Below, in pieces: positions 17,014 to 23,869 of a DNA stretch of 38,767 bases; the first letter of the stretch is position 1, and each line of letters begins with the position of its first letter. The stretch is from assembly GCA_017881585.1 (NCBI GenBank), contig JADGQS010000013.1, positions 1-38,767 of the forward strand. Direction: 5' to 3'. Source of the stretch: Gemmatimonadaceae bacterium. GTDB lineage: Bacteria; Gemmatimonadota; Gemmatimonadetes; Gemmatimonadales; Gemmatimonadaceae. Under the pieces are notes generated by a model that was not told the origin of the DNA, ran no database searches, and saw only the letters and a program-made list of their open reading frames with translations. Both the position numbers and the translations under genes were made by a program.

Positions 17014-18287
17014 AGGCGTCGCTCAATCGCGTCGCCCTCTGGGGAATAGGCGCGGCGGTGGCCCTTCTGGCTGCCGCCGCGCTTCGCGTCGGCCCCACGC
17101 TGCCACGCACCGTCGCCGGTGGGCCGCCGCCTCCCCCTGCAGGGGCGTGGGCCAGCGTGGATACGCTCGGGAAGGGCGAGTCGCTCGCCGCCGTCCTCGC
17201 TCGCGGTGGGCTCGGGGGCGACGATCAGACCGCCGCGATCCGTGCGGCCTCGGGCGTCGATCCCCGTAAGATTCCCGCCGGAATGGAAGTGCGATTCGCC
17301 GGCGACAGCACCAACGGCACGGACCCGCGTCCCAGCGATATCGCGCTTCTGCTCTCGGCCGATCGCACCGTGCACCTGCTGCGCACCGGCAGCGAATGGT
17401 CCTCGCGCGAGGAGCACACCTCATGGACGACGGACACGCTGGTCATGCACGGCGTGGTGCACTCGAACCTCTACGACGCCGTCAACGCGGGATCGGGTGA
17501 CCTGCTCTCCAAAGGCGCACGCGCCGAACTCGCCTGGACCATTGCCGACATCTTCGAGTACCGCATCGACATGAGCCGCGAACTGCAGGACGGCGACGCC
17601 GTGCGCGCCGTCTTCGAGCGCTCGCGCTCGCCTTCTGGTCTTGTCCGAATCGGCGCGATCCTCGCCACCGGGCTCGAGCGCAGCGGCGCCGAATTGCAGG
17701 CCATTCGCTTCGTGCCGCTGGGCGAGACGAAAGCCGAGTACTACGACCAAAACGGTCGTTCGCTGCGCGCGACGTTCCTCCGCGCGCCGCTCTCGTTCCG
17801 GCGGATCTCCAGCGTGTTCGGCATGCGTGAGCATCCGATCCTCGGCTCGTGGCGCTCGCACAAGGGCACCGACTACGCGGCGGCGAGCGGCACGCCCGTC
17901 CGATCCATCGGCAACGGGATCGTGGTGTTCGCCGGCACGCGCGGCGGCTACGGGAACAGCATCGACGTGCGCCATCCAAACGGGTTCGTCACGCGCTACG
18001 GACATCTGAGGGGATTCGCGTCCGGCGTGCGAACCGGCACGCGGGTGTCGATGGGCCAGACCATCGGTTATGTCGGCATGACGGGACTCGCGACGGGGCC
18101 CCACCTGCATTTCGAGGTGATCGTCGGTGGCGTGCAGCGCGATCCGCGCATGGCGCTCAAGTCGAACGCCGGCCCATCGCTGCCCTCCGGCGAGCTGGCG
18201 GCGTTCGATGCGGTCCGTCACGGCGCGCTGAGTCAATTGGACCAAGCGGCGGGGGTGGTCAGGGCGCCGGCGGTGCCTTCACACTGA
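17010..18287 (+). CDS. M23 (LytM-type) metallopeptidase, membrane anchored
   Basis: A 425-residue protein with an N-terminal signal-anchor (about 8-24), a proline-rich stretch, a LysM/OapA-like segment (LGKGESLAAVLARGGL) and a C-terminal M23 domain. Zinc ligands are present: H284 and D288 in SHKGTDYA, and H365-L-H367 in GPHLHFEV, so it should be an active endopeptidase on stem-peptide crosslinks, or an amidase activator if another site is altered. It starts with TTG overlapping the ftsZ stop by 4 nt, with GGAGG 8 nt upstream. This coupling to ftsZ suggests a role in splitting septal wall, as EnvC/NlpD/DipM-type factors do; that role is inference. Confidence 0.85.
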   Translation: MKASLNRVALWGIGAAVALLAAAALRVGPTLPRTVAGGPPPPPAGAWASVDTLGKGESLAAVLARGGLGGDDQTAAIRAASGVDPRKIPAGMEVRFAGDSTNGTDPRPSDIALLLSADRTVHLLRTGSEWSSREEHTSWTTDTLVMHGVVHSNLYDAVNAGSGDLLSKGARAELAWTIADIFEYRIDMSRELQDGDAVRAVFERSRSPSGLVRIGAILATGLERSGAELQAIRFVPLGETKAEYYDQNGRSLRATFLRAPLSFRRISSVFGMREHPILGSWRSHKGTDYAAASGTPVRSIGNGIVVFAGTRGGYGNSIDVRHPNGFVTRYGHLRGFASGVRTGTRVSMGQTIGYVGMTGLATGPHLHFEVIVGGVQRDPRMALKSNAGPSLPSGELAAFDAVRHGALSQLDQAAGVVRAPAVPSH

Positions 18288-18326
18288 GTGTAACCGACCA
18301 CCGCGTGCTGAGTGCTCGGTGATCGC
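18288..18326. other. Short spacer before the cassette
   Basis: 39 bp between the M23 peptidase stop and the left terminal repeat. It holds a weak hairpin (CACCG with CGGTG) without a T-run. No coding sequence or clear promoter is seen. On the other side, the 80 bp from 18881 to 18960 likewise show no gene. Confidence 0.4.
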
Positions 18327-18385
18327 AACAAAGGGGATGAGTTAACGGCCGTCGGTGGTTGGTGTTGAACCAACTGCGACGGGAC
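18327..18385 (+). repeat. Left terminal inverted repeat
   Basis: Begins AACAAAGGGGATGAGTTAAC and ends GCGACGGGAC. It contains the TAA stop and the last 12-14 codons of the minus-strand four-helix-bundle gene. Confidence 0.8.
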
Positions 18386-18743
18386 CGTCTTGTTCGCGGA
18401 GGCTCTTCAGTAGTCCGAACAGCATTCGGCGGATCTGGATCGTGTCCGCGAGTCGGGCTTCAACTTCAGCACGCCGGGCTAGGCTGGCGTCGCGGCAGAA
18501 GAGCAGGTGGTTTTCGAGCTCGGACGCCGACGCGATCGCGATTCCGAGAAATCGCGCAAACTCTTTTCTTGTCTCTTTGGCGGCCCCCTCGGCAATATTC
18601 GCCGAAATCGATGTCGCCGCGCGTCTCATCTGACTAATCAGCCCCGAGTTATCCTTCCGCGGAATTGAGGCGCTCAGCCGATGGGTATTGAGTGCGAGCG
18701 CATGTCCAAGCCGCCAAACCTCGAGTCGTTTGAAGTCTTGCAT
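18342..18743 (-). CDS. Four-helix-bundle protein (23S rRNA intervening-sequence family)
   Basis: 133 residues. The N-terminus MQDFKRLEVWRLGHALALN and the internal LISQMRRAATSISANIAEGAAKET, followed by EFARFLGIAIASASELENHLL, are the hallmarks of the four-helix-bundle family first seen in intervening sequences of bacterial 23S rRNA genes and related to the Avd accessory protein of diversity-generating retroelements. The biochemical function of stand-alone members is unknown; nucleic-acid binding is suspected for relatives. The ATG at 18743 matches the family start better than a TTG three codons upstream. The C-terminal stretch GSTPTTDGR is encoded by the left terminal repeat. The gene is opposite in strand to all neighbours and stands alone in its cassette. 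Confidence 0.88.
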   Translation of the reverse strand: MQDFKRLEVWRLGHALALNTHRLSASIPRKDNSGLISQMRRAATSISANIAEGAAKETRKEFARFLGIAIASASELENHLLFCRDASLARRAEVEARLADTIQIRRMLFGLLKSLREQDGPVAVGSTPTTDGR

Positions 18744-18821
18744 GGACGCCAAACCTATTACGTCGCATACAACCTTGTTTCATCGCTCGAACGCCGTGCG
18801 AATCAATTCCCCGCCAGACCT

Positions 18822-18880
18822 GTCCCGTCGCCGTTTGTTCGCTACCAACGACCGACACCTGTTAACTCATCCCCTTTGTT
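18822..18880 (-). repeat. Right terminal inverted repeat
   Basis: Reverse complement of the left repeat with about nine mismatches, all in its inner 39 bp. It lies upstream of the minus-strand gene and could hold its promoter. Confidence 0.8.
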
Positions 18881-18960
18881 CCGACACCTCAAAACCTAAA
18901 ACCGCAGTCTTCAGTTCTGGGCCCCCCGCGATTATGTGAGGAAGCACGTAGTTTTGTCTG

Positions 18961-20754
18961 ATGCTCATCTGGCTCCTCGCCATTGCCGCCGGATCGGCGC
19001 TCGCGTTCGTGCAGTACCGATTCGGCGGCGCGTCGCGCGCCACGGTGCCGCTCGCCCTGCGCGCGCTGGCGCTCACCATCGTCCTCGCGCTGCTCCTCGA
19101 CGCTCCCGGCGGCCCCTCCCGCCGCGTGCGGCCGTACGCGGCGCTCGACGCGTCCGTCAGCTGGATCTCCTCCGGCGACACCACGCTGTGGCGGCGCGCC
19201 GTTCGAAGCGCGGATTCGGTCGGAGCCGACACGCTGCTCCTGCTCGGCGACTCCGTCCGGGCCGGCACCGCTCCCAAGACGCCGGCCGATCGCGCCACGC
19301 GAGTCGCACCGCTCGTCGAACGCGCGCTCGGCTCCGGGCGTGCCGCCGTGTTCGTGACGGATGGCCGCGTGGACGATCCTGAGCGCCTCGCCGATCTGCC
19401 GTCCGGGTCACGCGTCGTCGCGCTCGAGGGCGAGTCGCGGCTCGATGCAGCGGTGGTCTCCGTGGACGGCCCCGCCGCCGCGGTGGCCGGCGACACGGTG
19501 GAGTTCAACGCGGTGATCGCGGCCGGTGGCGCTGGTTCGCATGCCGGCAGGATCGTGCTGATGCAGGGCGCCGTGACGCTCGTCGCGTCACCGGTCGATT
19601 CGCTCGCGTCGTACGCCGAGCGCACGGTGCGCCTTCGCACGCAGGTCGGCGGCGCACCCGGTCCGCGGCTGCTCAAGCTCGTCCTCGCGACGGACGGCGA
19701 TGCGCTCGCCGCCAACGACACGCTCAGTTTCGTGCTCGACGTCGCCCGCGGGGCGTCGGCCGTGTTCGCGTCCACGGCGCCGGACGAAGACGCGCGCTAC
19801 GCGCTCGACGTGCTGCGCGGCACGCTCGCCGTGCCGACGCGCGGGTATTTCCGCGTGGCGCCCGGACGGTGGGTGCAGGATGGCTCGCTCATCGTCGTCA
19901 GCGAAGAGGAGGTTCGCCGCAGCGTCGCCGAGGCGCCGCTCGCGGTGCTGCACGGCGATACTGCGATTTTCGGCGCGCCGCGCGAGTTCACCCGGGGCGC
20001 GCTGGCCCTGATCGCGCCGCCGGCGCAGAAGGGCGACGACTTCTACGCGGTCGGCGCGCCGCCGTCACCGTTGCTCCCCGCGCTCGGTGGGCTTCCGTGG
20101 GATTCGCTGCCGCCGGTGGAGCCCGGGGCGGCCCCGCGAGACGCCGAGTGGGTCGCGGTGACGTCTCGTCGCGCGCGCCGGATGGACGAACGGCCGCTGG
20201 TGTCCGGGAGCTCGAAGCCGCGCCGCGTGGTGGTGGTGAGCGTGGCGGGCCTCTGGCGCTGGAAGTTCCGCGGCGGCCGAAGCGCGGATGCGTTCACGGC
20301 GCTCTGGGGATCGATCTTCGACTGGCTCACGGGCGACGCCACCGACGCGCGCGCGGCGCACCCGGCAACGGCGTGGGTGCGCTCCGGCGAGCCGGTGCGC
20401 TGGCGTCGCGGCAGTGCGCGCGACTCCATGGCCATCGTGGTCATTCGCGCCAGTGAGGGGAAACGGGCCGACACGCTGCAGCTGCGATTCGCCGGTGAGA
20501 CCGGCGTGGCCGACACACCGCCGCTCGCCGCGGGCGTGTACGACACGCACACGGCAGGGGGCGATGGCCTGCTCGCCGTCAACGCGTCGGCTGAATGGCT
20601 CCCACGGCGGCCGATGGTTCACTCAGGTGCCGTGGGGTCGGCGCCGGCGGCGGATCGCGCGCCGCGTGCCCGCACGCTCTGGTGGCTGTACGCGATCGCG
20701 CTCGTCTGCCTCTGCACGGAGTGGGTCATGCGTCGCAAGGTCGGGCTGCGATGA
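18961..20754 (+). CDS. Large membrane protein of BatA/VWA-like layout, function unknown
   Basis: 597 residues, with two hydrophobic segments at the N-terminus (about 1-17 and 27-46) and one at the C-terminus (about 572-592, before a basic tail RRKVGLR). Between them lies a large soluble region with a segment resembling the Rossmann-like fold of VWA proteins (ALDASVSWISSG, AAVFVTDGRVDDPERL) and later beta-rich parts. The layout recalls BatA-type and glutamine-amidotransferase-like membrane proteins. The typical metal-binding MIDAS pattern DxSxS is imperfect (DASVS), so activity cannot be inferred. Its stop overlaps the ftsY ATG, suggesting co-expression. No family can be named with confidence. 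Confidence 0.7.
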   Translation: MLIWLLAIAAGSALAFVQYRFGGASRATVPLALRALALTIVLALLLDAPGGPSRRVRPYAALDASVSWISSGDTTLWRRAVRSADSVGADTLLLLGDSVRAGTAPKTPADRATRVAPLVERALGSGRAAVFVTDGRVDDPERLADLPSGSRVVALEGESRLDAAVVSVDGPAAAVAGDTVEFNAVIAAGGAGSHAGRIVLMQGAVTLVASPVDSLASYAERTVRLRTQVGGAPGPRLLKLVLATDGDALAANDTLSFVLDVARGASAVFASTAPDEDARYALDVLRGTLAVPTRGYFRVAPGRWVQDGSLIVVSEEEVRRSVAEAPLAVLHGDTAIFGAPREFTRGALALIAPPAQKGDDFYAVGAPPSPLLPALGGLPWDSLPPVEPGAAPRDAEWVAVTSRRARRMDERPLVSGSSKPRRVVVVSVAGLWRWKFRGGRSADAFTALWGSIFDWLTGDATDARAAHPATAWVRSGEPVRWRRGSARDSMAIVVIRASEGKRADTLQLRFAGETGVADTPPLAAGVYDTHTAGGDGLLAVNASAEWLPRRPMVHSGAVGSAPAADRAPRARTLWWLYAIALVCLCTEWVMRRKVGLR

Positions 20755-21686
20755 GCGCGACGAGCGGCCGCGGGTCCGTGACGGGGCCCAGGAAGAGTCT
20801 CTGGCAGCGCATCAAGGACGTCGCGCTCACCGACGTCACGGTCTTCGCGCGCGGCGGCGTGGACGCCGGCTCGCTCGAGCGGCTCGAGACGCTGCTGATC
20901 GAATCGGATTTCGGCGTTCGCGTGTCCGCGAGGCTGGTGGCGGACATGGAGCGGCTCGCGCGCAGGGGGGACATCAAGACGCGGGATGACTTCGAGGGCG
21001 CGCTCCGCGACGCCGTCGCGCACGCGCTGACGAGCGGAAACAGTGATCCGTCCCTCAGGCACGCCGACGCGGGGCCGACGGTGATACTCGTGCTCGGTGT
21101 GAACGGCGCGGGGAAGACGACGTTCATCGGCAAGCTCGCGACGCGCCTGAAGGGAGAGGGGAAGCGCGTGCTCGTCGCCGCCGGCGACACGTTTCGCGCG
21201 GGGGCGGTGGACCAGCTGCGCGTGTGGGCGGAACGCGCCGGCGTCGATTTCGTCTCCGGCTCGAGCGGCGGCGATCCGGCCGCGGTCGCGTTCAGCGCGA
21301 TTGACGCCGGTGTGACGCGCGGTGCCGATGTGATCATCATCGATACGGCCGGCCGGCTGCACACGAGCGATGATCTCATGGAAGAACTCCGCAAAGTTGC
21401 GCGCGTGATCGCGAAGCGCCTCCCCGGAGCGCCGCACGAGTCGTTGCTCGTCCTCGACGGCACGATCGGGCAGAACGCGATCGCGCAGGCGGCCGCGTTC
21501 GCCGCGTCGGTGCCGGTGACGGGCATCGTCGTCACGAAGCTCGACGGCACGTCGAAGGGTGGCGTGATCGTCGCCGTGCATGAGGCGCTGGATGTTCCCG
21601 TGAAGTTCGTCGGCGTGGGTGAGCAAGCCGCCGACCTGCGGTCATTCGATCCCGCGCAGTTCGCGAGAGAGCTCTTCGACCGGTGA
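20751..21686 (+). CDS. ftsY: Signal recognition particle receptor FtsY
   Basis: SRP-family GTPase that docks ribosome-nascent chain-SRP complexes at the membrane. The N domain (LWQRIKDVALTD through LETLLIESDFGVRVSARL) is followed by the G domain with GVNGAGKTTFIGKLA (Lys122), AAGDTFRAGAVDQL, DTAGRLHT, and TKLDGTSKGG, and a C-terminal FVGVGEQAADLRSFD. At 311 residues it lacks the long acidic A domain of E. coli FtsY, as do many bacterial homologues. A longer open frame exists upstream, but the ATG at 20751 overlapping the previous stop by 4 nt fits the family start. Confidence 0.95.
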   Translation: MSATSGRGSVTGPRKSLWQRIKDVALTDVTVFARGGVDAGSLERLETLLIESDFGVRVSARLVADMERLARRGDIKTRDDFEGALRDAVAHALTSGNSDPSLRHADAGPTVILVLGVNGAGKTTFIGKLATRLKGEGKRVLVAAGDTFRAGAVDQLRVWAERAGVDFVSGSSGGDPAAVAFSAIDAGVTRGADVIIIDTAGRLHTSDDLMEELRKVARVIAKRLPGAPHESLLVLDGTIGQNAIAQAAAFAASVPVTGIVVTKLDGTSKGGVIVAVHEALDVPVKFVGVGEQAADLRSFDPAQFARELFDR

Positions 21687-21705
21687 GGAGTGAGGTGACC
21701 GCAAA

Positions 21706-23805
21706 GTGACAGCCCAACGCGCGGCCCGCAGCGCGGGGCGATCGCTCGACACCGCGGTCACGTACCTCACCGGCGTCGGGCCCGCGCGCGCCGACGCGCT
21801 CCGGCGGCTCGGTATTTTCACGGCGCGCGACCTCTTCCTGCACATTCCGCATCGGTACGAGGACGCGAGCACGGTGTCCGCCATCGCGAAACTGCGTATC
21901 GGTGACGACGCCACGGTCATCGGCACCGTGATCTCGAAGGGCGTGATTCCCACGCGAAAGGGTCTTCGCGTGTTTCAGGCCGTGGTGCAGGACTCGAGCG
22001 GGCTCATCGAGGCATCGTGGCCGGGCCAGCCCTTCCTCGACCGCGCCATCAAGAAGGGCGACGTGCTGTTGCTCACCGGCCCGGTGCGCTTCTTCCACGG
22101 TCGCGTGCTGGCGCCGCGCGAGTTCGTGAACCTGGGGCCGGAGGACTCGGCAAACGGCACGAGCGGGGGTCGCGTGCTCTCCGTGTATCCGGCGACCGAG
22201 GGATTCTCGTTCAAGCAGCTGCGCGCACTGATCGACAAGCATCTCGATGAGTACCTGCCGCTGTTCAAGGAATACATCCCCACCGACATTCTGCATTCCG
22301 CATCCGTTCCGACTCTCCCGGACGCGCTGCGCGCCGTGCACCGTCCGCGCACCCTCGCCGAGGCGCATGCGGGCCGCGCGCGCCTCGCGTTCGAGGAACT
22401 GCTGTGCGTGCACATCCTGCAGCTGCGCGCCAAGACGCTCGCCCGCGAGACCCGCGCGGGAATCCGGTTCGTGAACAAGCGCATGTTGACCTCGAAACTG
22501 AAGTCGATCCTGCCGTTCGAGCTCACCGGCGCGCAGGTGCGCGCCACGCGCGAGATCGTGAAGGACATGACGAGCCCGCAACGCATGCACCGCCTGCTGC
22601 AGGGCGACGTGGGCAGCGGCAAGACGATCGTCGCCCTGTTCGCCGCGCTGCTCGCGGTCGAGAACGACTACCAGGCCGCGGTGATGGCGCCGACCGAACT
22701 GCTCGCCGAGCAGCACGCACGAACGTTCTCCTCACTCCTCGCCCCCCTCGGACTTTCTCCGCTGCTCGTCACCGGATCGCTCACGGCCCGCGAGCGAAAG
22801 GCCGCGGCGTCGCGGCTCGCGAGCAGCGAGCCGCTGATCGTCGTCGGCACGCACGCGCTCACGCAGGAGGGAACGCAGTTCGCGAGACTCGGCCTCGCTG
22901 TGGTGGACGAACAGCATCGGTTCGGCGTGGAGCAGCGCCTCGCGCTTGGCAAGAAGGGCGCGCGTCCCGACGTGCTGCTGATGAGCGCCACGCCGATTCC
23001 CCGGTCGCTCGCGCTCACGCTGTACGGCGACCTCGACGTGAGTGTGCTCGACGAGCGTCCGCCGGGCCGCCAGCCCGTGACGACGGCGAGGCGTCCGGAG
23101 AAGGCGCGTGCGAAGGTGTTCGACTTCATCGACGCGCAGGTCGCGAAAGGCCGTCAGGCGTACATCGTGCTGCCGCTGATCGATGAGAGCGACAAGATCG
23201 CACTCCGTGCCGCGACGAAGGAATACGAGGATCTGCGCACCGGTCGCTTTGCGCATCGTAGAGTGGCGCTCCTGCACGGCCGCCTCGACGCGGCCGCGAA
23301 GGACGATACCATGCGCCGATTCCGCGACGGCGAGATCGACATCCTCATCTCGACGACGGTGATCGAGGTCGGCATCGACGTCGCGAACGCGACCGTGATG
23401 CTCATCGAGCACCCCGAACGCTTCGGCCTCTCGCAGCTCCATCAGCTGCGCGGCCGCGTGGGCCGCGGCGCCGAGGAGAGCTTCTGCATCCTGCTCGGCG
23501 ACGTGAGCCCCGAGGTGGCCGAGCGTCTCGAGATCTTCGTGAGCACCGACGACGGCTTCCGGATCGCGGAGGCCGACCTGCAACTGCGGGGAATGGGCGA
23601 TCTGTTCGGCGAGCGGCAGAGCGGCGAGCCGACCTTTCGCGTGGCCGACCCGATTCGCGACCGCGAGCTGAGCGAGGTGGCGCGCGACGGCGCGGCGCGC
23701 TTGCTCGGGAGCGATCCCGGCCTGGCCAGCAAGGCCAACAAGCCGCTGCACGACGTGCTGCGCAAGCGTTACGGACGGGCGCTGGAGCTGTTTCGGGCCG
23801 GCTGA
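21706..23805 (+). CDS. recG: ATP-dependent DNA helicase RecG
   Basis: Superfamily 2 helicase that remodels stalled forks and branched DNA. The N-terminal wedge/OB domain covers about residues 15-170 (YLTGVGPARADALRRLGI, FLHIPHRYED), followed by motif I GDVGSGKT (Lys306), the motif II sequence DEQHRFG (401-407), SATPIPRSLALTLYGDLD, and C-terminal motifs with LHGRLD, TTVIEVGIDV and QLRGRVGRG. The TRG region QLRGMGDLFGERQSG is present. Length 699 is typical. The GTG start has a GAGG stretch upstream. No obvious coupling to ftsY beyond a 19-nt gap. Confidence 0.96.
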   Translation: MTAQRAARSAGRSLDTAVTYLTGVGPARADALRRLGIFTARDLFLHIPHRYEDASTVSAIAKLRIGDDATVIGTVISKGVIPTRKGLRVFQAVVQDSSGLIEASWPGQPFLDRAIKKGDVLLLTGPVRFFHGRVLAPREFVNLGPEDSANGTSGGRVLSVYPATEGFSFKQLRALIDKHLDEYLPLFKEYIPTDILHSASVPTLPDALRAVHRPRTLAEAHAGRARLAFEELLCVHILQLRAKTLARETRAGIRFVNKRMLTSKLKSILPFELTGAQVRATREIVKDMTSPQRMHRLLQGDVGSGKTIVALFAALLAVENDYQAAVMAPTELLAEQHARTFSSLLAPLGLSPLLVTGSLTARERKAAASRLASSEPLIVVGTHALTQEGTQFARLGLAVVDEQHRFGVEQRLALGKKGARPDVLLMSATPIPRSLALTLYGDLDVSVLDERPPGRQPVTTARRPEKARAKVFDFIDAQVAKGRQAYIVLPLIDESDKIALRAATKEYEDLRTGRFAHRRVALLHGRLDAAAKDDTMRRFRDGEIDILISTTVIEVGIDVANATVMLIEHPERFGLSQLHQLRGRVGRGAEESFCILLGDVSPEVAERLEIFVSTDDGFRIAEADLQLRGMGDLFGERQSGEPTFRVADPIRDRELSEVARDGAARLLGSDPGLASKANKPLHDVLRKRYGRALELFRAG

Positions 23806-23869
23806 GGGCGACCTTCGCGTCGCTCGTCGCTGTCTGTCCTTTGCACCCCACCAGCGAATCGCGCTATGC

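Larger units (their letters stand above)
18327..18880. mobile_element. Inverted-repeat-bounded four-helix-bundle cassette
   Basis: A 554-bp unit bounded by 59-bp terminal inverted repeats (18327-18385 and 18822-18880). The outermost 20 bp are identical and about 50 of 59 positions match overall. The only gene inside is a four-helix-bundle protein on the minus strand, whose last dozen codons lie in the left repeat. No transposase, recombinase or reverse transcriptase is present, and no clear target duplication is seen outside the repeats. It may be a non-autonomous mobile unit. Confidence 0.65.

Noticed and set aside
18649-18858. Second small minus-strand frame in the cassette
   Set aside because: It overlaps the four-helix-bundle gene in another frame and part of it is terminal repeat sequence; no family recognised.
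23818-23838. Two CGTCGCT units and a related third after recG
   Set aside because: Only two exact units; too short to separate from chance in GC-rich DNA.
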